64,000 nucleotides of DNA from assembly GCA_012976225.1 (NCBI GenBank), contig JAAVVG010000032.1:1-64000 (forward strand), read 5' to 3'. The number at the start of each line of letters is the position of its first letter. The stretch's first letter is position 1. This stretch comes from Golubevia sp. BC0850 (taxonomy: Eukaryota > Basidiomycota > Exobasidiomycetes > Golubeviales > Golubeviaceae). Made by a program: the position numbers and the translations under genes. Below the pieces are notes generated by a model, which saw only the letters and a program-made list of their open reading frames with translations, was not told the origin of the DNA and made no database searches. Below, piece after piece: positions 36,093 through 47,564 of the stretch.

Positions 36093-37346
36093 TCATATCA
36101 ACCCTGCGACACCTCGCTGGAGCACTTTTGAGATTTCTTGACCCAGAATCTTATGGACTGGCCAGGTGACATGTAGATCGTCCCACCAGAAGTAGGAAGG
36201 TAGGGGCTGGCAAGGATCGATTTGAATGTAGCTTGGCTGGGTTCCGGTTTGATCTGCATAAGCTGAACAGTAATCCGTGCTTGAGATGAAGCCGTAATCC
36301 AGTGGCGCTTCTAGGATCCTTTCGAAGAGGGAGTGGGTGTCGTGAAAGAAACAGGTGGAATCCTCTTTGCTCTCGCAGTAATCTTTGGCTCTGCGGGCAA
36401 GTTTCAACAGAGACAAAGAACTGAAATCAGCAGAACGATCGGCCAGAGAAATGTAAACACTCACCTCTTCTTCAAGACAGTGTTGAAGTCTCCAATGTTT
36501 TTTCCGAGCTTTCCAGCCTGTTCGCTCCCAAGAGAGATTCCAGAAGGAGAGCGATTGGTAGGCGGAACATTTAGGAAGAGTAAATTTCTAGCACCAGCTT
36601 CGTAGATTCTTTCCACAGAAATCAGATAGGAATCTATCAATTCCTGATGGAGGGAATCTTGATCTTCAAAATCTTGAGAGTTGTCCAAGTCGTTGATCCC
36701 CATGAAAAAAGTGAACACAGAGTTGCTTGAATTCCACTGGAAATCGGCTGGAGCAGGGGCGAAGTCTGCTAAGAAGAGGCGAGTTTGATTGACTAGATCA
36801 GTCACCCTTCTGTTTATGATGGAATTGTTGATAGCAGCCCCGGAAACAGCTGTCGAAAGAACAGAAGATGGAAGAGTGTCAACACGCATTCACCCCTTTT
36901 TGCTATCTACTCGTTGTGCTCCCCACTCACCGTAGTCTATTTGTTGAGTCCCTTGTGGATTAGTAGACTGGTTCGAGGTCAGTACAGTACCATACATGGG
37001 GCCACCTAGAGGAGAATGACACGGAGGGATGGAAGATCGAGTCACACACACACTGACGATGGAAAAAAAAGAGCAAGCCTGACGCACCTGCAGTCGTGGC
37101 TTGAGGGTCGATGTAGTCAAAGATTTCTCCCTTGGATTTTCCTTGATAGCCAATTGAGGTATAAGAATCTCCCAGTTGAAACAAATCTGGAAAGAAGGAA
37201 GGTGTTCTGTCAAAAGTTCTTCCATCGGAAACCGGCGTCGACATCGACTCACAGCTGATTTTCGACCATTCAAAATTGTCTTGGACTGGAGTCGAGAGGG
37301 TCAAACCACTGACAGATAGTAGAATGATGAAAAACTTCAGAAGCAT
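36093..37346 (-). CDS. Secreted GDSL/SGNH esterase (CE16-like acetylesterase)
   Basis: Exons: 37346-37088, 37005-36931, 36849-36465, 36420-36093; 348 residues with consistent phases. Residues 1-18 form a signal peptide (FFIILLSVSGLTLSTP). Block I is FQLGDSYTSIGY with the catalytic Ser. Block II is AVSGAAINN with the oxyanion Gly. Block III is FFMGINDLD with the Asn. Block V is WWDDLHVTWPVH with the Asp-x-x-His pair. Several potential N-glycosylation sites (NNS, NQT, NSS) fit secretion. Fungal CE16 enzymes of this layout remove acetyl groups from plant cell-wall oligosaccharides; substrate here is inferred from family only. It abuts the decayed methyltransferase (63 bases between stop codons). 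Confidence 0.88.
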
Positions 37347-39248
37347 CTTGACCAATCTGATATGAGATTCGAGATATGTGAGATGTTGAAAAGAAGTAGA
37401 GAAAAAGAGGAGTCTTGCAGGATTAAACCCCTCGCATCTTACAATGCGCACGATCTTCCTGATTAGATTGCAGGAAACAGGAAATCCAGACTAGAATTTT
37501 CTTCCAGTGGAACCAAAATAAATTGGGACGATTTCAGGCAAGCAACGATCTTGTGTCAGCGTCTACTCTGGGGGTCATTGCCTCGCTGCCTCTGTGTTGC
37601 TACCTCGCGCCAACGTGTAAGCTCTATGGCCGAAGCTAATCTCTTATTGGTCACCCGCAAATAAGCTTGTTTTTCTGTCGAAGCTGGTCAAGATTCGAGG
37701 TCTTGACATCATGTTAAAAAAGCTCCTTCGAACATTAGCATCGGAAATTAAGGAATAGATGGGATGGGTGGTCAAGAACCCAAGTGACAGCAGAAGTAGG
37801 TACTTGTAGAGCGTTTTCAGATGGTTTGAACAAATAATGAACGTGTCGAACTCAGTAAAAGGTCCTTTGTGAGGGAGCACCATACATGATCCGAGAATTA
37901 ATACTGTCAAGGATAAAAAAACGAATTGGAGTAGAATGCCGTTTTCTAAGTCGGCGAGAAAAGTACAAGGCGCGAGAGCACCACTATCCTTTCCTCTTCC
38001 TCTTCCTCCTCCAACCCATCCCACAAATCTCCAAACTTCTTATTTTGAGCTCTTTTCTACGGACTTCGGATCGTACTCTATCCTCTTGCCAACTATCTCA
38101 TTCAAGGAGTCTCTTGTTCAATGACCGTGTTACCATACCCAACCTGGTCCATCGACTCGATCCAAAGACTCAACTCTCGTTTGTTGCCCCTTGAGATGAT
38201 CTAGGTTCTAATTGATGGATTAGTTCTTTAGACTGGGAGATGCTGGGTGAACTTAGAACTCGGCAATCAGATTCTTGGGGGGATCAAATCCAAGAAGTTG
38301 GTGGCCTGTTCACAAGTATTTCCATCAAGCTTCACATCCAGTTCCATCTAATACCAAAAGATTTACACCTAGTGGGCATCTATGCTCACTGAACATTTCA
38401 CTGACCTTCAACCCCCTCCTTTCTTTTCCGACCCTTCCAAACGGTTCGTAGTGAAAGGAGAAAGCAGATACGAAGTTCACGAGAACCCTCCGTTGCCCTC
38501 TTCCAATCTGACATCTCTGTGGAATTCCAAGGATAAATTTGACAGTTCCATATCAGAGTTCTGAAACAGCATAAACTCAGAAGGCTCGAGGCTCGAGGCT
38601 CCTTGAGAAATTCGCATCCACGTCTCTGCAAAGCAGATCTTTCCATCCTTTTTCTGTCCCTTTTTGTTTTCTCTGGCTGCTCTACGATCATCAAACAGGA
38701 TGAAAGATGAAACACACAAGCGAGCAACAAAGCCATTGGGCGAGTTGATAGAGCAGCAAGATTGCCGTGGAGGAAAGCTCAAAGGAATGCGAAGTGGATT
38801 TGATTCAAAGTTGGAGCAATCAGAAGCCAAGGACAGCGAAAGGTGAACGGCTCAATAAGCAGAAAAGTAAGAACGAAGGATCCCAGCTATTTCAGATCTC
38901 AGTCGACAAAAGAGTGAGGATGAGGTGGCTTGTTCAAAGGCGTCTGAGATTCGAAAAAGTTTGAATGAAATTGGCTAGACATGCATGAACGAAGCAAAGA
39001 ACCGAAGGACCGAAATTTACAGAGGGGAATGAAAGAAACGAGGGATTCGAAAGGACGGTGAGTTGACGGAATGAGTGAGGTGAGAACGAGAGTTGAAAAG
39101 CGAAAGCGAAGTGATGCGAAAATTGAATGAAAGTGAGGAGATCGACTTAAAGAGAGTTGAGCTTTGAAAAGAATGAATGGAATTCTGAATCGGTCTATTT
39201 CGACTTGAAGTAGAGGAGAGAACTTCAAGTTGAAGAGAAGCTTAAGAT
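37347..39248. other. Large intergenic region, no gene supported
   Basis: About 1.9 kb between the esterase start and the repeat-protein stop. It contains the esterase promoter on the left and the 3' region of the repeat protein on the right. Open frames up to 126 residues exist on both strands (for example 37,644-38,024 minus) but show no family motif, no convincing splice partners and mixed composition. No transposon termini or tRNA seen. Confidence 0.45.
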
Positions 39249-40298
39249 CTACCACTTCTTGCAAGATTTGTCGTCGCTCTTTCCACCTTTCCCGTGTCCG
39301 CCACCATAATCTTTCTCTTCATCTTTCTTTCCCCACTTGTCCTCCTTTTCACCTTGGTAGTGTCCATAGAACTTGTCATTCTTATCTTTACCCCAATAAT
39401 TTTCATCTTTCTTGTCATCTTTCTTTCCCCAGTTCTTGTCCTTCACAACTTTATCCTTTCCGTGATGGTAATCTTTCTCATCTTCATCTTCTTTTTTACC
39501 CTTTCCGTGTCCATAATCCTTTCCGTCCTTCCAATCCTTTTCATCTTTCTTACCCTTTCCATCTTTGTCCTTTCCATAACCGTGATCCTTCTTGTCATCT
39601 TTTGGCTGAGACCACCAATCATTCTTCTCGTCTTTAGGTTTAGAGTGATGATTGTCTTTGTCCCCCTTAGAATGCCCCCACTTATCTTTTACGTCTTTGT
39701 CCTTTCCACCATAACCATGATCCTTCTTATCATCTTTTGGTTTCCCCCACTTGTCGTCATCTTTCTTTCCACCCTTTCCACCATAACCATGATCTTTCTT
39801 ATCATCTTTTGGTTTCCCCCACTTGTCGTCATCTTTCTTTCCACCCTTTCCACCATAACCATGATCCTTCTTATCATCTTTTGGTTTCCCCCACTTGTCG
39901 TCTTCTTTCTTTCCACCCTTTCCACCTTTTCCACCCTTTCCACCATAACCGTGATCTTTTTTATCTTCTTTTTCATCATCCCACTTGTTTTTTCCATCCT
40001 TCTTATCTTTCTCCTCCCACTTATCATCTCCTTTCTTTCCACCTTTACCGTGATGATCTTTTTTGTCGTCATCTTTCTTTCCCCAATCTTTCTCGTCTTT
40101 CTCTTTCTTCTCATAACCATAATCATTTCCTTTACCCCAATCTTTATCGTCTTTGTCGTAACCGTAAGATCTAATGACCATCTCTTCTAAAGGTTGACGG
40201 ACGTTTAATTCGTTGGAGTCTGAGTTGACGTTGATGGGAGCTGCCATCGCAAAAGAGACGACGACGAGAGAGAGAAGAAGGGATTTGTTGAAGAGCAT
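39249..40298 (-). CDS. Secreted Lys/Asp/Gly/His-rich repeat protein, undescribed
   Basis: Intronless, 349 residues from ATG 40298. Signal peptide at residues 1-19 (FNKSLLLSLVVVSFAMAAP), then a short propeptide-like stretch ending before VIRSYGYDKDD. The rest is low-complexity and highly charged: KDDDKWGKPKDDKKDHGYGG-type units, three nearly identical copies of 24 residues in tandem (72-base DNA period, about 39,719-39,934), surrounded by decayed units built from DKKDHGYG, KDKWG and GKGGK. Only one Cys (SCKKW at the end). Lys and Asp are balanced, with many His, Gly and Trp, and no hydrophobic core. No known fold; possible roles are metal or water binding in the wall, or host interaction, all speculative. 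A good TATA box lies about 175 bases upstream of the ATG. Confidence 0.85.
   Translation of the reverse strand: MLFNKSLLLSLVVVSFAMAAPINVNSDSNELNVRQPLEEMVIRSYGYDKDDKDWGKGNDYGYEKKEKDEKDWGKKDDDKKDHHGKGGKKGDDKWEEKDKKDGKNKWDDEKEDKKDHGYGGKGGKGGKGGKKEDDKWGKPKDDKKDHGYGGKGGKKDDDKWGKPKDDKKDHGYGGKGGKKDDDKWGKPKDDKKDHGYGGKDKDVKDKWGHSKGDKDNHHSKPKDEKNDWWSQPKDDKKDHGYGKDKDGKGKKDEKDWKDGKDYGHGKGKKEDEDEKDYHHGKDKVVKDKNWGKKDDKKDENYWGKDKNDKFYGHYQGEKEDKWGKKDEEKDYGGGHGKGGKSDDKSCKKW
39719..39934 (-). repeat. 72-bp tandem repeat, three copies, within the secreted repeat protein
   Basis: Copies begin at about 39,719, 39,791 and 39,863 and differ at few positions, suggesting recent expansion or homogenisation in frame (24 codons each). 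Confidence 0.85.
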
Positions 40299-41724
40299 CG
40301 TTGCTGGAAGATAAGTTGAGATCAGAGAGTTTTTTCTTGGCTGATTTGGAGTTGTTGTGCTAACGAGAGAGTGCTGTTGAGTGAGAGTGTGCTTGAGATA
40401 GGATGAGTTGAGAAGAGAGAGAGAGAGGTGGCGGATGAAGAAAGTGGGGAAAGTATCGAATCCTCTCTCTTTATATACCTTTTTTCTGGGACTCAATACT
40501 TAAGTAATACGAACTCATGACTTGAACTTTAAAAGTAGGGGGCATAAAACAATGTTACGAAATCAGGTGAAATCAAAAGGTCAAGAGACTTGAGCGAGTT
40601 GTTATCCCTTTTTGAGCTTTGACCCAACCCTTCAAACGGAACCCCACACGGTTCCTGATCTTCCAAACCCTGCTGATCATCCTCTCTTTCCCGACATGCT
40701 TCAGTTCTTGGAAGCTTCTGTAGAATTTGCGGGGGTCAGAGAAGGACTTCCAGAGATCTCAGGCCCAATGTTCCATTTCTCACGGACGAGTTCCCGAACC
40801 ACCCCTCCTTTTTCTAATGTCCGATTGCAAACAAACCTTCTTTTGAGTGGTAGTGATCTAGTTGTACCTCTCCTGGGTTCTCGTGACCTTCTATGGACCA
40901 CAGCTTTCAAACTCTTGGTCATCAAGAGAAGGAGGTCCGAGTCCCAAGTGGGTGGCTAGATGGAAGCGAGTGCCGAGAGAAGTCCTTTACCCCTTTGTTG
41001 AATAACGAAGAGGCTTGAGAGGAGCATGTGAAGAAAAGTAGGGTCTCTTTCGGAAGGTGGTGGAAGAGAGCAGTCCCTTTCCAGTGTTGACGATGAGCTC
41101 TCCATCTCGCAACTACCTTTCTTTCACTACTTCTTGGTACCCTGACGAGCAGATGTCAGCAAGCCATGAGATCACAAGAAAGAAAGTTGGCATGATTTGA
41201 TATGATTTGATTCGAGCGAACAGTTTGATCCTGGAAGAACGAAATCACCAAATCGCATTGAACACCAAGACGTTTCCTAAAAGCGCAAGAATCCTGGAAA
41301 GTTCAAAGAATCCCACAGTAAGGGAAAAAGGAGGCTAGCTACATATACAGTAGAGGAAAAAACACAGTGCGTGACTTGATCCTCAAAAAAGTTCGTGTTC
41401 GTTAGGAAGTTTGAAAAGAGAAAATTTCAACTTTCAGTCAAATGATTTTGAAAGATGCTTTTTGTAGAAGCTTTGAAAGGTTGATGGAGAAAGAAATGAG
41501 ACTGGAGGAGGTAAAGTCGGTGACCAAGGGAGAGGGAGAAAATTGAAAGAAGAGAATTGTAAGGTAGGGAGTGGTAGGAAGTGAAGCGTGTGCTGTTTCT
41601 AGACTTGAGAACCTCGAGTGCTGTTGAAAGAAAAAAAAGGAAGTCAAAACAGCATCAATTCAGTCAAAGAATCCTTCCTAGAAAAAGCAGGCTTTTCTTT
41701 TCGATGATAAAACATCAAAAACAC
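40299..41724. other. Intergenic, promoter of the repeat protein on the left, no gene supported
   Basis: About 1.4 kb. A plus-strand open frame from about 40,612 to 40,959 (115 codons, first codon TTG) has ordinary composition but no recognisable motif or start. The right part holds the SCAMP 3' UTR. Confidence 0.4.
40471..40478 (-). promoter_or_regulatory. TATA box of the secreted repeat protein
   Basis: Reads GGTATATAAAG on the minus strand, about 175 bases before the ATG at 40298, leaving a CT/AC-rich leader. A consensus TATA box fits a strongly or inducibly expressed secreted protein. Confidence 0.6.
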
Positions 41725-43110
41725 TCACAAATAAGCCTTTGCACCATGACTAGCCAATTCAGCCTTAGCCTGAGCAAAAGTGTGTCCCTGTTCATTATTG
41801 TGTTTCCAAATTTCTCTGTAATACCAAGCGTTGCCCAATCCTTGAATGGCCATTGCAACGGTGGTGATAGTTCCAATGATAGCACTAACGATTCTACCAC
41901 CAGTGAAACTTGAAATGGTGTTTAAAAGTCCACAACTACCTGTAGATGGGATTCCCAAAAACAGATACAAGGAGAAAAGAAGATGAAACCCACAGAAAAG
42001 GAAATACATGTAATAAAAGATTGAATGTTCTTTCATGAAACCATTGTAAATTGGTCGGTACCATAGAAGGAAACTTGCGATGCTGATGATTGGTAAATAG
42101 ACTATTGAATTGATCATGTCCTTTGCTCCGTCTGATGCTCCTTGAACTAGTAGTAGGATACATCCTACTAAATTCAGAATTAAGGTTAGGATTAAGAGTA
42201 ACCACAAACGATAGAGGTTTAACATTGTTGGTTGAGCGTCGGCTGGTATTTCGGCGGAGATGTCGTGATAGATTAGAGGATAGACTTGAGAGGATGAAAG
42301 GAGGGACGAAAACAGAGGGTTAGAGTGTCAGAAAGGCGAATTTCAAGCTGGGAGAGACTGGGAGAGATCTGCTCGGGGGAGCAGGACGGATAGGTAGGAC
42401 CAACTCGCTTCTCTTCTCTTCGACCAGTATACATCTTCCGGATCTGTTCTTGGTGGCTAGGACCAAGATCAAGCTTCATGACTTTACTCGCATCTGTGGA
42501 ATATCTACTCATCGTTCTCCCACTACTTCTACTGCCCCCTCTGTTCACACTCCTCTAGCCTCTACCGCTTACTCACAGAAAGGCCAATTATTCCTACCAT
42601 GTTTCTGAATATGGCTAGCTCTATTCTGAAGGTCCCTCTCTCTCTGTTCCAACTCTCTTTCCCTTCTTGCCAGCTCTTCCAACCTGTTAGCCTCGTTCCT
42701 ATCCACGTTTTGAGTGTTGAAACTTGAGGATTGAGGAGTGGATTGATAGGGTGAATGAGATTGGTTCTCGTAATCTTCATCTGATGGAACGTAAGAGGAT
42801 GGATTGTGTTGCTGATAGGAAGAGGAAGGTTTGGTTGGATCTGCGAATGGGTTGGAATCTAAGGTGTTGCGATCCGCGAATGGGTCTGAAAGGTAGTACA
42901 GAGTAGAGTAGAGTAGATGGTTAGAGATACTATTGGATTCAGTCAGGACCAAGAATGGAAGAACTGGCAAGCAGCTCAGGTGGATTGGAGCCAGCGAGAT
43001 GGGACGATAGGACGGGTAGGGTCGATCCTGACTGGCTACTTCTTCAACTCGCTCTCCTTCTATCTATAGTTTCAGGATGATATTAATTGCCACTTTAACT
43101 TACCTGCCAT
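41725..43110 (-). CDS. Secretory carrier-associated membrane protein (SCAMP)
   Basis: Exons: 43110-43104, 42885-42577, 42284-41725; 291 residues. SCAMPs are four-helix proteins of post-Golgi and endosomal membranes that act in vesicle recycling. The start MADPFADRN appears only after joining a 7-base first exon (ATGGCAG) to the second, and gives the family's repeated NPF motif (SNPFADP). A coiled coil follows (NRLEELARRERELEQRERD), then NNWPFFYPLIYHDI rebuilt across the second intron, EIPADAQPTM, and four hydrophobic helices with the conserved YRPIYNGF-type and FQ/SFTGGR elements between them. The C-terminus is short and cytosolic. Both introns (218 and 292 bases) are long here. Confidence 0.92.
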
Positions 43111-43777
43111 GATTTAATTTGATGCCAGTTTGAGGATGGTAGAGGAAAGATAAGCTCAAAGGTGTTGTAGTTAGAGTCGAGCAACGTTTTGGCTTCAGCT
43201 TCAGCTGCAGCTGCAGAGGGAAACTCAATATCACTTCGACGCTCGACGCGGTTTTTGGCCCATGTCAGAAAACGCAACAAAAAGCCGCGATGGCTGACAG
43301 TTCGACGCAGCTTCTCACCAAAATCGATTCGAACACAACCACCAACCTCACCCACCCACCAACATTTCTGTTCGATTCTGATCTCCAATCTCAACATGTT
43401 AAGCTGCATAATTTCAAAGCATCACTTCCTGCTCAATTAAAGCAAAGGCTGTGACTGAAGAACAAGCAAAAAGTCATCAGGGTACCAAAGTTTGGGTTAG
43501 TCCGCTCCCTGTCTAGCTGTCTACCACAAACTACAAATTAAAGCTAGAAACTACCTTCAACACATTATGAGGAAGGATGATACGATGGGCCCCTAGAGGC
43601 GTGTCGTCGAAGGGTCGTCAAAATCGAGAACTCAATATCTGCTGTTGCGGTTCGACGCTACGGAGGTGTCGTCGCGTCGAGGAAAAGGTGATATTGAGCT
43701 TCTCTCAGTGCATCGACGAGACGCTTCTCTCCGAAAGACCATCACCGCGAAGCAAGACTGAACTAAATCATCAAGAA
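43111..43777. promoter_or_regulatory. Divergent promoter SCAMP / Rsc4-like gene with repeated TTCGACGC motif
   Basis: Exact TTCGACGC at 43,235-43,242, 43,301-43,308 and 43,651-43,658. Near matches sit next to them (TCGACGCG at 43,243 and GCGTCGAG on the other orientation near 43,674). Two copies lie close to the SCAMP side and one about 120 bases before the Rsc4-like ATG. The word ctcaatatc also occurs twice (43,223 and 43,631). Function as a transcription-factor site is inference. Confidence 0.4.
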
Positions 43778-46700
43778 ATGTCGAAGCGTGGAGCGACGAG
43801 TCAATTGGCTGGATTGTCGTTCAATAACGTGAGTAACACACACAATCGTAGGGAGAGAGAGAGAGAAAGGGGAGGGAAGGGAAGTTAGAGAAGGTTGTAG
43901 TTGGAGATGGATGGGCAAGGTCAGGTCAGGTTGGGATGGGGTAGATAGCAATCTAATCCAATGTTGTATGATCTAAATCAAACTCTTATTCTTTACTCAG
44001 ATTGTGTCAGGGTCAAGAAAGCGAGTTAGAGAAGAAGATGAAGGAGAAGCTTCAACTTCAACTTCAGCCACTCCTTCAAAATCATCAAATCAACACAATG
44101 AGTCGCCTCAAGAAGTTTTAGCTTTAGGTCATAAATTGATGCACATCTTATATCATGTCATTGATCCAACGTGAGTAGTAGTAGTGGTAGTAGTACTTAG
44201 TACTTCCCACAGTAACAGTTAGTTACCTCTACATCCTCGTTATAACTCCCCTCCTCCTCCCCTCCCCCTCTCTCAGTGACTTATGGCCACTAGCCAATTA
44301 TTTCTTAGAATGTCCATCCCCAAAGCAATATCCGGATTACTATCAAGTCATCAAGAAACCTCAAGCTTTAGGTCCCATCAAGAAAAAAATGGTCTCTAAC
44401 AACCCTTACAAAACCTACGACGAATTAAAACAGGATTGTGAACTGGTTTGTACCAACGCTAAGAAGTACAATCAGAATGGAAGTTTGATTTGGAATAAGG
44501 CCAAGGCTTTGCAGGTGAGTGATTCAGCGAGTAATGGAAAGACAGGGAGCAAAGTGAAAGGGTGGGGAGGAGGAGGAGTTTCGAGGATGCCTTTGGGAGA
44601 GTGGAACTGGAACAACAGGAAGAGGATGCTCGTTTCGGAAGAGCAGAGTCCAAACCTGGTCTGATGGAAGCGTGGGGAAAGGAGTGGAACGTATCTGATA
44701 TCCTCCTCCCGCCAAAAGACCTGACTCCCTCTCTTATCTTGCCTCTTCTCCCTCTCCCCCGCCCTTCCCTCTTTAGACCGTAATCAAAAACACTTTTGAA
44801 GATCTGATCCATGAAGCCAAGAACGGAGGAATTAAACCAATCCCAGTCAATCCGAATCTACCTCTATCAGTAACCAATGCTCATTCCTTTCCAGGTTCAA
44901 CTCCAGCTCCTTCCAGACCAAAGATTACAATCCGAGCTCCAAAGAAAGTAGAGCCTTCCCCTGTTTCTCAACCTCAAGCTTCAACTTCAAGTACAATTCC
45001 AGCAAAAGCTGAAATCTCGACCGCAACAGGAGGAGAAGAAGTTTCAGATGAAGAAGACGATGAAGAAGAAGATGAATCAGAATCTCCATCCAAATCTAAG
45101 CAAAAAGAACCAAAAGAAAAAGGAGTTAGGAAAGATGGTTCGGTGGATAAAAGATCCATAGCTCCAAAAAGAGGTTCTAAAATCCATTCTAAATTCAAAA
45201 AAGCTTTGAACAAGATTTTAAAATTGAAAGGGAAAGAAGGACAATTTTTATCCGAGTTTTTCATGCAATTGCCTGATAAGAAAGCTTATCCTGATTATTA
45301 TCTCCTCGTCAAGAATCCAATTTCGCTGGATGTGATCAAGGAGAAAATCGAAAAGAAGAAATATAAAAACTTTTTGGGTTTCGTGGAGGATTTGAGGTTG
45401 ATTGCTGAGAACGCGATTTTCTATAATCAAGATACTAGTGAGATTGCCAAGGACGCTTATCAGTTTCAGGTGAGTTGTTTTTAGAGAGGTTGGGGAGATG
45501 AAGCCGTGGTCGATCCGTTGCTTGAATTTCTGTGCTGATTCATCGACCTGTTTTATAAATCGTCTTCTCCTTCCACTTTGACTCTCTCAGAACTGGGTTG
45601 AAAGAGTTTTGATTCCTTCTTACGTAGCTGATGGGTTCACTCTAGACAAGAACGATACTCGAGCTTCAGTTCTATCACCCGATGAAGCCACGATCGCAGC
45701 CATGCCAAAGACCAGTGACACCTACAAGATTCTTATGTCTAGGAAAGCTGGGGTGGCCGATGCAATGGACGATGGAGAAGATGATGAATCAAAAGATGAC
45801 ATCGCAGCAGTTGAACCACCTTCAAAGAAACTTAAGTTGAAAGTTGGACCCAGACCTTCAATTGGAACTCCTGAAACTTCGTCTATGAAGAAACAGGCTT
45901 CAAATGATAAATTGAATCAATTAGCTGCTTCAAGTTCACTGGCTCAAGGCTCTTCGACTCCACTTCAAAGTCTCAACAAAACTCAGAATCAATCGATGGG
46001 ACCACCAATTTCTGGAATTTCTTCCAGGAAAGGTTTAGCTGATCCGAATTCAAATTCGGCCCTTTCAACTCCTGGAAGTATTGGGAATTACCCTCAAACT
46101 CCTTCTTTAAGTCGAAACGTTTCATCTTCACTTCTCAACAACAAATCGAACCTTCCTTCTTCACTTTTGAACAACAAATCAAATCTACCTCCTTCTTCAA
46201 CTTCAACTCCTTTCTCTCCGAATCCCTCTTCGATCAATCAACTCGAATCAAGCGGTGGAGCTCAAGGGGCTTATTATCAACAGCATTCTTCAAATGCTCA
46301 AGTTCAATCCATGTTGAAAAGACAGCAGAAAGAAGAAGAGATGAAGAAATTGTTGCAACAGAAAGAGGAAGAGAGGATTTTGACTGAGAGGATTCCCAAA
46401 GTCAATGTCTTCCAAATTCCAACTGTTAGAGGGATTAGAAGAGAAAGTGTGGTCCCGGTTCTTTGGGTCGAACAGGAAGCTAGTGGAAAGGAGGAGAAAG
46501 AGGGAGAACAAGTCAGGTCAGCTAACGGATTTGGTAAGAGGAATCTTTTGAAGAACGATTTCGTTAGGCAACATTCGGTTACTGTTGAGAAGGATTGTAG
46601 GAATGTTATGGTTCGATTTGGGCTAAAGGGAGTTAGAGATGTTACTAAAATCGAAGAAGAAAAAGAACAGAAAAGAGTGGAGAGAGAAATCAAGTTGGAA

Positions 46701-47210
46701 CAATTGAAGAATGGAAATGGAGAATCTACTCTGAAAGGAGGGATTGAAATAGAATCAGATGAAAACAAAAGGGAAAAAGCAAAACCAGGAAAATTAGTCA
46801 ACTTCAAATTTGAAATTCTCATCAAATTTAATGGAAAGGTTATTAAAGGTGAATGGAAAACTTTAGACGGGAAAATCGTTGAGGAGAAAGTTTCAAGAAA
46901 TGAGGTTTCAGATCCTTCTTCTAATCAAGTCATCAAGCATATCTCAACTTCTCCTTCAATTTGTACCTTGAATCTAACTCTTCCAGATCTTAATACTGAG
47001 CTTCAAACTTCTTTATTGGAGATTTCTATTTCTCCACCTCCACCAAATGTGGGGTTGAGTTTAATTGCACTTGAACCTTTGGAAAGACCTACTGTTAAAC
47101 CTAAAGGTAGATGGGGTTGGAGAGGGAATGAGAAATTGGAAAATGATAGAGAAATGGCTAGGGAGTTGATGGAATTGGGAGATGAGTATAGAGTTTGGTT
47201 TGTGAGGTGA
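43778..47210 (+). CDS. RSC4: Double-bromodomain protein, Rsc4-like subunit of a SWI/SNF-type remodeller
   Basis: Five exons: 43778-43828, 44001-44170, 44277-44514, 44777-45469, 45591-47210; phases join to 923 residues. Bromodomain 1 (about residues 55-155) has LANYFLECPSPKQYPDYYQVI and the acetyl-lysine Asn in NAKKYNQ. Bromodomain 2 (about 270-395) has FFMQLPDKKAYPDYYLLVKNP and NAIFYNQDTSEI. An acidic Ser/Glu run (EEVSDEEDDEEEDESES) separates them. The C-terminal half carries a conserved-looking domain (KVNVFQIPTVRGIRRESVVPV then FVRQHSVTVEKD) like that of fungal Rsc4, preceded by a Ser/Asn-rich linker with an imperfect LLNNKSNLP repeat. Rsc4 binds acetylated H3 and anchors the RSC complex; assignment to RSC rather than a related complex is inference. 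Confidence 0.88.
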
Positions 47211-47564
47211 AAAAAGCAAACCAAAACGAAACGTGTCGGAAAATCCTCTTCGAAGAAAGGAGAGAATAAAATTTAGAAAAAAGAAAAAGTCCCTATAAAC
47301 CTCAAAAGTTCTTCCGTTGACTTGAAATGCTCCCTTTTACCCTGTTGTTCTTGTTTCCGAATGTAACATCTGTAAGACTCTAGTTCCGAATGAAAGAAAT
47401 GAATCAAAGACTTGAAAAAACTGATAAATTGAATTGTTGGATTGTACTGTTGTTACATTCGATGGGGCTTGGGCGAGACGTGTGAGAAAAACTACGAAAG
47501 GGAAGCGAGAGTGACAGTTTAGATTACAATAGGATCCACACGTGAAAGGAAAGCAGAAACCTAT
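47211..47564. other. Convergent intergenic, 3' UTRs
   Basis: 354 bases between the Rsc4-like and polymerase eta stop codons; nothing coding seen. Confidence 0.5.

Noticed and set aside
37644-38024. 126-codon minus-strand open frame upstream of the esterase
   Set aside because: No motif, mixed low complexity, no splice or promoter support.
39294-40190. 298-codon plus-strand open frame antisense to the secreted repeat protein, highly hydrophobic
   Set aside because: It is the mirror of Lys/Asp/Gly-rich codons (ctt, atc, acc), so length and hydrophobicity follow from the repeat composition; no start context, no TATA, no splice signals.
40612-40959. 115-codon plus-strand open frame
   Set aside because: Starts at TTG, no motif, no promoter signs; may be chance.
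43190-43215. cagctt/cagctg repeats in the SCAMP upstream region
   Set aside because: Too short and imperfect to call a repeat element.
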